A stretch of 30,408 nt of DNA from Thermohalobaculum sp039187815. GTDB taxonomy: Bacteria > Pseudomonadota > Alphaproteobacteria > Rhodobacterales > Rhodobacteraceae. Positions 6,642 to 14,455 of the stretch are shown here, piece after piece (positions within the stretch are counted from its first letter, which is position 1; each line of letters begins with the position of its first letter). The notes beneath the pieces are model-generated. The model saw nothing but the letters and a program-made list of their open reading frames with translations. It did no database searches and had not been told where the DNA came from. The position numbers were made by a program, and so were the translations under genes. Location of the stretch: the NCBI GenBank assembly GCA_039187815.1, contig JBCCZI010000044.1, positions 1-30,408 on the forward strand, read 5' to 3'.

Positions 6642-8018
6642 ATGAGCCTTTCGTCGTCCTTGAATGCCGGTGTGTCCGGGCTGTTGGTCAATTCGACCAA
6701 GCTCGCGACCATCTCGGACAACATCGCAAACTCGGCCACGCCCGGCTATCGCCGCGCCACGGTCGAGTTTGCATCGTTGGTAACGGCGGAATCCCGCTCT
6801 AGCCTCTATACGGCCGCCGGTGTGCGTTCGATCTCGTTCCGCGATGTGGAGACATCCGGCTCGCTGAACTCAACCAGCAACGCGACCGATCTGGCAATTT
6901 CCGGAAACGGAATGCTGCCGGTGACCGATGCGCGGCGGGTCGATCAGCCGGGCAACGAGCGGCCGTTTATGATGGTGCCGACCGGCAGCTTCCGGACCAA
7001 CGAGGTCGGCTATTTGGTTACCGAGTCGGGGCTGGCACTCCTGGGCTTTCCCACCGACTCGACCGGGGAGCTGAGCGCGGCCGTGGTCCGCGACGGCACC
7101 TCGAGTCTCGAGCCCGTGCGCGTGTCACCCTTCCTGACCGCAGCACAACAGTCCTCGATGGTCTCGCTCGGCGTCAATCTGCCGGCCCGCGGCACCGAGT
7201 TCAGCCTGCTCGGCCCGCAGGAGCTCGAAAGTCCGATCCAGTACTTCGACAGCGTCGGGCGCGAGCACACGCTGCGCATCGTCTACACCCCCGTTCTGCC
7301 GCCGGCCGACGGCGATCCGCCGACCAACCAGTGGAACGTGTCCTTCTTCGACAGCAACGGTCCCGATCCGACCTTGCCGATCGCCTCAGTGGACGTGCAG
7401 TTCGACGACACCCAGGGCGGTGTGCTGCTGAACCCGGGCGGTGTGACCGAGGTCGACCTGACAGGCTCGGGCGGCGAGCCTGTGGGCTACAACCCGGCAA
7501 CCTTCGATGTCACCACCGGCATCATCGAGGTGCAGGCCTCGGACGGCGACGTGCCGATCGAGATCTTTATCGGCTCGCCGGAGCCCGCGATCCAGGGCGG
7601 TCTCAGCCAGCTGGATGCCGAGTTTGCACCTACCAACATCATCAAGGACGGCTCGCCGGCAGGCACGCTCTCCTCGCTCGAGGTCGATGAGCGCGGCGTC
7701 CTGCTGGGTGTCTACGACACCGGCCAGCGGGTGGCGCTGTTCCAGATCCCGATCGCGGATGTGCCGAACATGAACGGCCTGACGGCGCTCTCGAACCAGG
7801 CCTTCGCACTCAGCCCCGAGTCGGGCAATGTGTTCCTGCACGATGCGAACACCGGTCCGGTGGGCTCGATCGAGAGCTTTGCCATCCAGCAATCGGCCGT
7901 CGATGTCGCGCGAGAGCTGACGGATCTTATCGCCACCCAGCGCGCTTACAGCTCGAACGCCACCGTCATCCAGACGGTCGACGAGATGCTGCAAGAGACC
8001 ACTAACATCAAACGGTGA
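6642..8018 (+). CDS. flgE: Flagellar hook protein FlgE
   Basis: The structural subunit of the hook, exported by the flagellar type III system. The 458 residues show the rod/hook N-terminal motif (SSSLNAGVSGLLVNSTKLATISDNIANSATPGYRR, residues about 5-38, quoted in part: SDNIANSATPGYRR) and the matching C-terminal helix (DLIATQRAYSSNATVIQTVD, near 430-450), with a variable beta-rich middle. These paired terminal helices form the coiled-coil core of axial proteins. A purine-rich AGAGGTGGGAA directly precedes the ATG. A perfect 11-bp hairpin follows the stop, before flgK, and may set the hook transcript level apart from downstream genes. Confidence 0.94.
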   Translation: MSLSSSLNAGVSGLLVNSTKLATISDNIANSATPGYRRATVEFASLVTAESRSSLYTAAGVRSISFRDVETSGSLNSTSNATDLAISGNGMLPVTDARRVDQPGNERPFMMVPTGSFRTNEVGYLVTESGLALLGFPTDSTGELSAAVVRDGTSSLEPVRVSPFLTAAQQSSMVSLGVNLPARGTEFSLLGPQELESPIQYFDSVGREHTLRIVYTPVLPPADGDPPTNQWNVSFFDSNGPDPTLPIASVDVQFDDTQGGVLLNPGGVTEVDLTGSGGEPVGYNPATFDVTTGIIEVQASDGDVPIEIFIGSPEPAIQGGLSQLDAEFAPTNIIKDGSPAGTLSSLEVDERGVLLGVYDTGQRVALFQIPIADVPNMNGLTALSNQAFALSPESGNVFLHDANTGPVGSIESFAIQQSAVDVARELTDLIATQRAYSSNATVIQTVDEMLQETTNIKR

Positions 8019-8024
8019 CACGGT

Positions 8025-8053
8025 GGCCCCCGCGCCAGGGGAGCGCGGGGGCC
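8025..8053 (+). other. Perfect 11-bp GC hairpin between flgE and flgK
   Basis: GGCCCCCGCGC (8025-8035) pairs perfectly with GCGCGGGGGCC (8043-8053) around the 7-nt loop CAGGGGA. It starts 6 bp after the flgE stop and ends 31 bp before the flgK ATG. No U-tract follows, so it is not a standard intrinsic terminator. It may protect the flgE 3' end or partly block readthrough, so that hook protein is made in excess over the junction proteins. Confidence 0.6.
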
Positions 8054-8084
8054 GCCCGACACCGCCGAACGCGGGGATTGGGGC

Positions 8085-9560
8085 ATGTCCATCACCAACG
8101 CATTGAACAACGCGCTCAGCGGTTTGAGCGCCACAGGGCGGCTGGCGGACGTCACCGCCGGCAACCTGGCGAACGCGCTGACGCCCGGCTATGGCAAGCA
8201 AAGCGTAATCCTGTCCTCGCGCGTAACCGGCACCCAGGGCGCCGGCGTGCAGGTCACTGGGGTCGAGCGTGCGCTTGATCCGGAACTGACCGCCGCGCGA
8301 CGCTTGGCCGACGGCAACCTGGCCGAGCGCAACGCGGCCTTCGAGGCGCTCACTTCGCTCGAGCGCTCGATCGGCCAGGTCGGCGATCCGACCAGCCTCT
8401 ACACCCGGCTCTCAGAGTTCGAGCAAGCGCTCCGCCAGCTGGGCGAGACACCCGAGAGCGCGGCCCGCCAGGACGCCGCCGCCACGACCGCTCGCGATCT
8501 GGCCGACACCTTCAACAGCATCGGCCGCGAGACGACCGAGCTGCGCGCCCAGACCGACATCGATATCGGCCGGGCCGTCAACACGCTGAACACCTCGCTC
8601 GAGAACGTGGCGCGGCTGAACCGCCAGATCCAATTGGCCCAGGCCGGCGGGCGCAACACGGCCCCCCTGATCGACAAGCGCGAGAGCGAGATCGACCAGA
8701 TCGCCCAGATCCTGCCGATCCGCCAGTCCCCTCGCAGCGACGGCGTGGTGGAGATCTATACCCGCGAAGGCCTGAACCTGGTCGACATCCGCGCCCAGAA
8801 GGTCGAGTACACCGTGACGCCAGTCTATGAGCCGGGGCTGACCTATGGCTCGCCCCCGCTCAGCGGCCTGACCTTGCGCGACCGCGACATCACCCCGGGC
8901 GGCGGCGGCTCGCAGGCGGTACGCGGCGGTCTGTTGGCCGGCCTGTTCGACGTGCGCGACCGCATCACGCCTGAGATCGAGAGCCAAGTCGACAGCCTGG
9001 CTGCCGATCTGGCCGTGCGCCTGGCCGACCCAGCGGTCGATCCGACCCTCGCGGCCACCGATCCGGGTCTGTTCACCGATCTGGGCAATGCCTTCGATTT
9101 GACCGACACCACCGGCTTCGCCAGCCGGATCAACCTAAACGCGGCCGTCGATCCCTCGGAGGGCGGCGATCCGAGCCTACTGCGCGACGGCTTACAATCC
9201 TTGGTGCCCGGGCCGACCTCGAACGATACGATCATCCGCGCCATGGCCGATGCGCTGACCGCGCGCAACGATGTGACCGTGCCTCCGGCAGTGCCTGGGC
9301 TGACCGGCGCGCTCTCGGTCGCGGACCGGGTCGCCGCGGTAATGGAGTTGGTGGCCACCGACCGCGTGGTGACCGAGAGCGAGGTCTCCGGGCTCTCCAC
9401 CGCGCGCCAGACGCTCGCCAACGAAGAGGCCGAGAAACTCGGCGTCGACACCGAGGAAGAACTCTCCCGGCTGATCCAGATCGAGCAGGCCTATGCCGCC
9501 AACGCCCAGGTGGTGCAGACGGCGGCACGGATGCTCGATGAACTGACGAGGCTGCAGTGA
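8085..9560 (+). CDS. flgK: Flagellar hook-associated protein 1, FlgK
   Basis: The first hook-filament junction protein. The N-terminal rod-family motif (SITNALNNALSGL, then NLANALTPGYGKQSV, about residues 2-42) and the C-terminal helix (EEELSRLIQIEQAYAANAQV, about 460-480, followed by an ARMLDEL segment) are typical. The 491 residues fit the FlgK range, and the region after residue 85 is a long helical coiled-coil-like section (ERNAAFEALTSLERSIG). The likely ribosome-binding sequence is GGGGATTGGGGC just upstream of the ATG. Its TGA overlaps the flgL ATG (TGATG), so the two junction proteins are translationally coupled, fitting their similar copy number. Confidence 0.95.
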   Translation: MSITNALNNALSGLSATGRLADVTAGNLANALTPGYGKQSVILSSRVTGTQGAGVQVTGVERALDPELTAARRLADGNLAERNAAFEALTSLERSIGQVGDPTSLYTRLSEFEQALRQLGETPESAARQDAAATTARDLADTFNSIGRETTELRAQTDIDIGRAVNTLNTSLENVARLNRQIQLAQAGGRNTAPLIDKRESEIDQIAQILPIRQSPRSDGVVEIYTREGLNLVDIRAQKVEYTVTPVYEPGLTYGSPPLSGLTLRDRDITPGGGGSQAVRGGLLAGLFDVRDRITPEIESQVDSLAADLAVRLADPAVDPTLAATDPGLFTDLGNAFDLTDTTGFASRINLNAAVDPSEGGDPSLLRDGLQSLVPGPTSNDTIIRAMADALTARNDVTVPPAVPGLTGALSVADRVAAVMELVATDRVVTESEVSGLSTARQTLANEEAEKLGVDTEEELSRLIQIEQAYAANAQVVQTAARMLDELTRLQ

Positions 9561-10573
9561 TGAGCACTCCCATCGGATTTCCCGCCCAGCGCACGCCGGA
9601 GCTGCTGCGCAGCCTGATCAAGGATCTGAGCGACACGGCGGATGACCGGCGCATCGAATCGATCACGGGCCGCATCGCGGACGTGGCCGATCATCTCGGC
9701 GGCCGCGTGCGTGAGCCGCTGGAGCTAGAGCGCGATCTCTCGGACATCGACGAATACCGCCAGATCATCGCGATTGCCGAGACCCGGGCCGCGGCGACCC
9801 AAGGCTCGATCGACACGCTCCGCGATCTGACGAACGAGCTTGCCAACCAGGCGGCCGTGGCGCTCCAGAACAATGCTGCCAACGCGCTGGATGCGCTGGG
9901 GGCGCTTGCACGTGACAGCCTGTCGGCGACCGTGAGCGCGCTCAACACCTCGATCGGCGGGCGGGGCATCTTCTCGGGCGACAGCGGCGACCAGCCTGCG
10001 CTGACAGATCCCGAGACCATCCTGGCCGAAGTCCAGACGCTGCTCGAGGCGGGCCCGAACCCTGCGCTCGCCGCCGATGCGGTCCGATCTGGCTTCGACG
10101 ACCCGGGCGCCTTGTTCGAGACCATGCTCTACACCGGCGGGGCGGGCGATGCGCCTGCGGCCGAGGTCGCCGAGGGCGAGCGGGTCACCTATCAGACCAA
10201 GGCCGACGAGCAAGTGTTCCGCGATCTGGTGCGCACCGTCGCGGTGATCGCCGTGGCCTTCGACCCGGACGCTTCGCTCGATGAACCGACCCGCCGCGCC
10301 ATGGGTGAAGAGGCGCTCGGCGAGCTCCGCAACACCGTCGACCCGCTGAACCGCGAGAGCGCCCGTATCGGCGTCGCCGAGGCGCGGATCGAGACGGTCA
10401 AAGCCCGCCATGTGGCCAGCGAGACCGCCCTAACCCGCAGCTTGAACGATCTGTCGGCCGCCGATCCACTGACGGCGGCGACACGCTTGCAGGAGGTCGA
10501 GGGCCAATTGGAGATCCTGTTCCTCACCACCGCGCGGTTGAACCAGCTCTCGCTCTCGAACTTCCTGCGCTAG
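9560..10573 (+). CDS. flgL: Flagellar hook-associated protein 3, FlgL
   Basis: The second hook-filament junction protein, flagellin-related. The 337 residues comprise helical N- and C-terminal parts (for example SLIKDLSDTADDRRIESIT near the N-terminus and LEILFLTTARLNQLSLSNFL at the C-terminus) around a variable middle. The N-terminus is less canonical than FlgK's, so the identification leans on the C-terminal flagellin-like helix and on position directly after flgK. ATG at 9560 is chosen over an overlapping GTG at 9557 because it makes a TGATG coupling with the flgK stop. The next gene, flgI, starts 33 bp downstream. Confidence 0.9.
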   Translation: MSTPIGFPAQRTPELLRSLIKDLSDTADDRRIESITGRIADVADHLGGRVREPLELERDLSDIDEYRQIIAIAETRAAATQGSIDTLRDLTNELANQAAVALQNNAANALDALGALARDSLSATVSALNTSIGGRGIFSGDSGDQPALTDPETILAEVQTLLEAGPNPALAADAVRSGFDDPGALFETMLYTGGAGDAPAAEVAEGERVTYQTKADEQVFRDLVRTVAVIAVAFDPDASLDEPTRRAMGEEALGELRNTVDPLNRESARIGVAEARIETVKARHVASETALTRSLNDLSAADPLTAATRLQEVEGQLEILFLTTARLNQLSLSNFLR

Positions 10574-10606
10574 GGCCTCGCCCAGCGTGCGCCAGAAAGG
10601 CACCGC

Positions 10607-11704
10607 ATGATCGCCCGACTGTTCTGCCTGATGGCCGTTGTCCTGTTGGCCCTGCCGGCCGCGGCCCAACCTCGGATCAAGGATCTGGTCGAGGTAGAGG
10701 GCGTGCGGGGCAACGACTTGGTCGGCTATGGCCTGGTCGTCGGGCTCTCGGGCAGCGGCGACAGCATCCGGAACTCACCCTTCACCGAGGAGGCGCTGGT
10801 CAACCTTCTCGAGCGGCTGGGCGTCAATGTCTCGGGCGAGCAGTTTCGGCCGCAAAACGTTGCGGCGGTGATCGTGACCTCGACCCTGCCGCCCTTTGCG
10901 CGGCCTGGCAGCCGCGTGGACGTGACCGTCTCGGCCATCGGCGATGCGGACAGCCTGCTGGGCGGCACCTTGATCATGACGCCCCTGAACGCGGCCGATG
11001 GCGAGATCTATGCGGTCGCCCAGGGCCCGATCCTGGCCGGCGGCATTAACGCCCAAGGCGACGCGGCCCAGACCCAGATCGGTGTGCCGACCTCGGGCTC
11101 GATCCCCGGCGGGGCGCGAATCGAACGCGAAATACCCTTTGTCTTCGACGATATGGGCAGCCTGCGCCTTGCCTTGCGCGAGCCCGATTTCACCACCGCC
11201 GCGCGGATCGAGCAGGCGATCAACGCCGCCCTCGCCAACCCTGTGGCGCGCATGGGCGATGCCGGGACCGTGACGCTTAATCTTGACCTGGTCACGGGTT
11301 CTCCCGCCAGTCTGATCGCGCGGATCGAGAACATCGCGGTGCAACCGGCCTCGAAGGCGCGCGTGGTCATCGACCAGCGCTCGGGCACCATCGTGCTGGG
11401 AGCGGATGTGAAGATCAGCCGCGTGGCCGTCGCCCAGGGCAATCTGGCGATCCGGGTGGCCGAGACCCCGCTGGCGGTGCAGCCCAACCCCTTTGCCGAG
11501 GGCGAGAGCATCGTGCTCCCCCGCACCGACATCCAGATCGAAGAGAACGATCAGAACCGCCTGGCGCTGGTCGAGCAGAACGTGACACTCGCCGATCTGG
11601 TGGACGGGCTGAACGCGCTCGGCGTCGGTCCGCGGGACATGATCGACATCCTGAAATCGATCAAGGCCGCGGGCGCGCTCCACGCCGAGATGATCGTGCA
11701 GTAG
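10607..11704 (+). CDS. flgI: Flagellar P-ring protein FlgI
   Basis: The periplasmic P-ring subunit that surrounds the rod in the peptidoglycan layer. The 365 residues equal the E. coli length. A cleavable signal peptide (MIARLFCLMAVVLLALPAAA, cleavage after residue 20) is followed by the highly conserved start RIKDLVEVEGVRGNDLVGYG, then RPQNVAAVIVTSTLPPFARP and the C-terminal TLADLVDGLNALGVGPRDM. AAAGG lies upstream of the ATG. It is the last gene of the plus-strand flagellar run and ends only 6 bp from the convergent pseudouridine synthase gene. Confidence 0.97.
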   Translation: MIARLFCLMAVVLLALPAAAQPRIKDLVEVEGVRGNDLVGYGLVVGLSGSGDSIRNSPFTEEALVNLLERLGVNVSGEQFRPQNVAAVIVTSTLPPFARPGSRVDVTVSAIGDADSLLGGTLIMTPLNAADGEIYAVAQGPILAGGINAQGDAAQTQIGVPTSGSIPGGARIEREIPFVFDDMGSLRLALREPDFTTAARIEQAINAALANPVARMGDAGTVTLNLDLVTGSPASLIARIENIAVQPASKARVVIDQRSGTIVLGADVKISRVAVAQGNLAIRVAETPLAVQPNPFAEGESIVLPRTDIQIEENDQNRLALVEQNVTLADLVDGLNALGVGPRDMIDILKSIKAAGALHAEMIVQ

Positions 11705-11710
11705 CCAGCG

Positions 11711-12745
11711 TCAGTCGGGAAACAGCGGGTCGGGCACAGCGGTCGGATCGAGGCCCAGGAACGCCCAGCTCTCCGCCATATGCTCGGGCAGCGGCGCGGC
11801 ATAGCGCACGGTCCGCCCGGTCACGGGATGCGGCAGCGCCAGCCAAGCTGCGTGCAAATGCAGCCGCCGGCTGATCCCGGCGCCAAGCCCGGCCCCCCAA
11901 CCCTCGCCCCGGTTTTCTTGCCCACGCCCGCCATACTTGCCGTCACCGGCGATGGGCGTGCCGAGGGCCGCCATATGCGCTCTCAGCTGATGCGTGCGTC
12001 CGGTCACGGGGCGCAAGGCCACCCAAGCGCAGCGGCCCGCCACCTGCTCGATCACCCGGAAATCGGTCGTCGCATGGCGGGCGCCTCCCGTCTCACGCAC
12101 CTGCTCGGGGTGGAGGATCTGCATCTTTTCGCCTCCCTCCGAGCCCCCTTTGACCAAACCAAAGCGGATGGTGCCGGCCTTGGGCTGTGGGCGCCCGGCG
12201 ACTAAGGCGAAATAGATCTTCTCGACCGCGCGCGAGCGGAAGGCGTGGGCCAGCGCTACGGCAGCCGCGCCCGTGCGCGCCAGGACCAAAAGACCGGAGG
12301 TGTCCTTGTCGAGCCGGTGGACCAGGCGCGGCACATCCTCTCGCTCAAATCGCAAGGCCGGCAGCAAGTGCCCGAGATGGTGCAGCTGGCCCGAGCCGCC
12401 CTGTACCGCCAGACCGGCCGGCTTGTTGAGCACCAGCATATGCGGATCGCAGAACAGCACCGCGGCGCGGATCGCCTCGGCCTCCGCCTCATCCGGGCCC
12501 CGCGGCTCGGGCGGCGCCGGAGCCGCCGGCGGCGCGGCCTCGGGCAAGGGCGGCACGCGCACCACCTGGCCAGGCGCCACGCGGCTCGCGCCCTTCACCC
12601 GCGCCCCGTCCACCCGGACCTCGCCCTTGCGACACAGCTTTTCGATGCGGCCCTGGGCAAGGTAGGGAAACTGCCGCTTCAGCCAGCGGTCAAGCCGCTG
12701 CTCGGCCTCATCCTCGGCCACGGTCAGGTGCTGCACGCCGCTCAT
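11711..12745 (-). CDS. rluC: RluA-family 23S rRNA pseudouridine synthase (RluC-like)
   Basis: Isomerises specific uridines in 23S rRNA to pseudouridine. The 344 residues contain an N-terminal S4 RNA-binding domain (about 15-65, DRWLKRQFPYLAQGRIEKLC), a Pro/Ala-rich linker (about 65-85), then the RluA catalytic domain with the HRLDKDTSGLLVLAR motif; the catalytic Asp is residue 146. RPVTGRTHQLRAHMAALG, also typical, comes later. ATG 12745 is preferred over the longer frame because it starts the S4 domain and overlaps the crcB stop as ATGA. The RluC-versus-RluD target cannot be told from sequence alone; RluC is the usual label at this locus. Confidence 0.9.
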   Translation of the reverse strand: MSGVQHLTVAEDEAEQRLDRWLKRQFPYLAQGRIEKLCRKGEVRVDGARVKGASRVAPGQVVRVPPLPEAAPPAAPAPPEPRGPDEAEAEAIRAAVLFCDPHMLVLNKPAGLAVQGGSGQLHHLGHLLPALRFEREDVPRLVHRLDKDTSGLLVLARTGAAAVALAHAFRSRAVEKIYFALVAGRPQPKAGTIRFGLVKGGSEGGEKMQILHPEQVRETGGARHATTDFRVIEQVAGRCAWVALRPVTGRTHQLRAHMAALGTPIAGDGKYGGRGQENRGEGWGAGLGAGISRRLHLHAAWLALPHPVTGRTVRYAAPLPEHMAESWAFLGLDPTAVPDPLFPD

Positions 12746-13125
12746 GTCAGGACCCGCCGGGCGATCAGCAACCCTGCCCACAGCGCCCCGATCGATAGCG
12801 CCACCGAGCCGCCAATATAGGCCGCCGCCGCCGCGCTCCGCCCCCGCTCGATCAACGACAGCGCATCGAGCGAGAAGGCCGAGAAGGTCGTGAAGCCGCC
12901 GAGCACGCCGGTCATCAGAAAAGGCGCGAACCGCCCCCAGCTGCCGGGCAAGCGCTCCATCAGGACCACCGCGATGAGGCCCATGGCAAAGCTGCCCGCG
13001 ATGTTCACGACCAGCGTACCCCAGGGAAAGCCGGGGGCCGCCCGAGTGAGCGCACTGACCGCCAGGAACCGCAGGGCCGCGCCGATCGCACCGCCCGAGG
13101 CGACGAGCATCAGCTTGCCGATCAT
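12742..13125 (-). CDS. crcB: Fluoride channel CrcB (Fluc)
   Basis: A small inner-membrane channel that lets fluoride out of the cell and works as a dual-topology dimer. The 127 residues have four hydrophobic helices and the family signatures: GGAIGAALRF (11-20), GTLVVNIAGSFAMG (36-49, with the conserved Asn41) and GGFTTFSAFSLD (76-87). ATG 13125 has GGAGAG upstream and gives normal length; the frame extends further into rarA but that part is not CrcB-like. The gene is coupled to rluC (ATGA) and lies 19 bp below rarA. No fluoride riboswitch motif is visible in the short upstream gap, so expression is likely to be constitutive with its neighbours. Confidence 0.96.
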   Translation of the reverse strand: MIGKLMLVASGGAIGAALRFLAVSALTRAAPGFPWGTLVVNIAGSFAMGLIAVVLMERLPGSWGRFAPFLMTGVLGGFTTFSAFSLDALSLIERGRSAAAAAYIGGSVALSIGALWAGLLIARRVLT

Positions 13126-13144
13126 CGCGCTCTCCTTCGTGCGG

Positions 13145-14452
13145 TCATTTCGGCTCCTGGCGCTCGCGGCGCAGGCGCTGGAAATAGGCGAGGCGCTTGG
13201 CCATCTCGCGCTCGAACCCCCGCTCGACGGGGCGGTAGAGATCGGGCCGCGCCATAGCGTCCGGGAAATAGCTCTGCCCAGAGAAGCCATCCGGCGCGTC
13301 GTGGTCATAGGCATAGCCTTTGCCAAAGCCTTGGGCCTTCATCAGCTTGGTCGGCGCGTTCAGGATATGGTCCGGCGGCGCGAGCGAGCCGGTCTGGGTC
13401 GCCACCTTCCGCGCGGCCTTGTACGCCACGTAGCCCGCATTCGATTTCGGCGCCAACGCCAGGTAGAGACAGGCCTGGGCCAGGGCGAGCTCGCCTTCGG
13501 GGCTGCCGAGCCGCTCATAGACGGCCCAAGCGTTCAGGCAATGGGTCTGCGCGTCGGGATCCGCGAGGCCGATATCCTCAACGGCCATGCGGGTCAAGCG
13601 GCGTGCGAGGTAGTGCGGGTCCTCGCCCCCCTCCAACATCCGGGCGAGCCAGTAGAGCGCGGCATCCGGGTCCGATCCCCGCACCGATTTATGGAGCGCC
13701 GAGATCAGCCCATAGTGCTGATCCCCGGCCCGATCATAGATCGCTGCGCGCCGGGTCAGCCGAGCGCCGAGGGTCGCGGCGTCGTGAGGGCCCGGTCCCA
13801 GCAGCGCGGCCTGCTCGGCGAGATTGAGGAGCGTTCGGCCATCGCCATCGGCCATGGCGATCAGCGCGGCGCGGGCATCCTCGGCCAACGACAGCGCCGC
13901 CTCCGCCGCCTCGGCCCGGGCCAGCAGCGCCGCCAGCGCCGCCTCATCCAGCCGCACCAGCCGCAAGACTTGCGCCCGGCTGAGCAAGGCGGCGTTCAGC
14001 GCAAAGGAGGGGTTCTCGGTCGTCGCCCCCACCAGCACCAGGGTGCCGGCCTCCATATGGGGCAAAAACCCGTCCTGCTGCGCCTTGTTGAAACGGTGGA
14101 TCTCGTCGACGAACAGCAGCGTGCCCTGGCCCGTGCGCCGGCGCTGGGTGGCCTGGTCAAAGACCCGTCGCAGATCGGCGACGCCGGTGAAGATCGCGCT
14201 GATCTGGACAAAGGCGAGCTCGGTCTCGTCAGCAAGCAAGCGCGCGATCGTGGTCTTGCCGACCCCAGGCGGGCCCCAGAGGATCAGTGATGCGAGCGTG
14301 CCGCCGGCCAGCATGCTGCCAAGCGGGCCATCGCGGCCGAGCAGCTCGGCCTGCCCGACCACATCCGCCAGGCGCTGAGGGCGCAAACGGTCGGCCAGCG
14401 GCGGCGGAGGAGCGGCGCTCTCGGCCCCCGCAGCCTCAAACAGATCGCCCAC
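13145..14452 (-). CDS. rarA: Replication-associated recombination protein A (RarA/MgsA), AAA+ ATPase
   Basis: A clamp-loader-like AAA+ ATPase acting at stalled replication forks. The 435 residues show the Walker A GPPGVGKT (60-67), the Walker B LLFVDEIHRF with Asp116-Glu117, and the sensor-1 region GATTENPSFALN that is characteristic of the RarA/WHIP1 group, followed by the C-terminal tetramerisation part (KSVRGSDPDAALYWLARML and PKSNAGYVAYKAA). An N-terminal Pro-rich leader (15-18) precedes the conserved RLRPQRLADVVGQ. It begins 3 bp after the degP stop and is followed by crcB, so it is probably part of one transcript with degP, crcB and rluC. Confidence 0.96.
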   Translation of the reverse strand: MGDLFEAAGAESAAPPPPLADRLRPQRLADVVGQAELLGRDGPLGSMLAGGTLASLILWGPPGVGKTTIARLLADETELAFVQISAIFTGVADLRRVFDQATQRRRTGQGTLLFVDEIHRFNKAQQDGFLPHMEAGTLVLVGATTENPSFALNAALLSRAQVLRLVRLDEAALAALLARAEAAEAALSLAEDARAALIAMADGDGRTLLNLAEQAALLGPGPHDAATLGARLTRRAAIYDRAGDQHYGLISALHKSVRGSDPDAALYWLARMLEGGEDPHYLARRLTRMAVEDIGLADPDAQTHCLNAWAVYERLGSPEGELALAQACLYLALAPKSNAGYVAYKAARKVATQTGSLAPPDHILNAPTKLMKAQGFGKGYAYDHDAPDGFSGQSYFPDAMARPDLYRPVERGFEREMAKRLAYFQRLRRERQEPK

Positions 14453-14455
14453 GGC

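Noticed and set aside
13126..13144. Fluoride riboswitch upstream of crcB
   Set aside because: The gap from rarA is only 19 bp and shows no riboswitch-like sequence; crcB is embedded in an operon.
12890..14290. 466-codon plus-strand frame opposite crcB/rarA
   Set aside because: Antisense to an intact AAA+ ATPase gene; no independent support.
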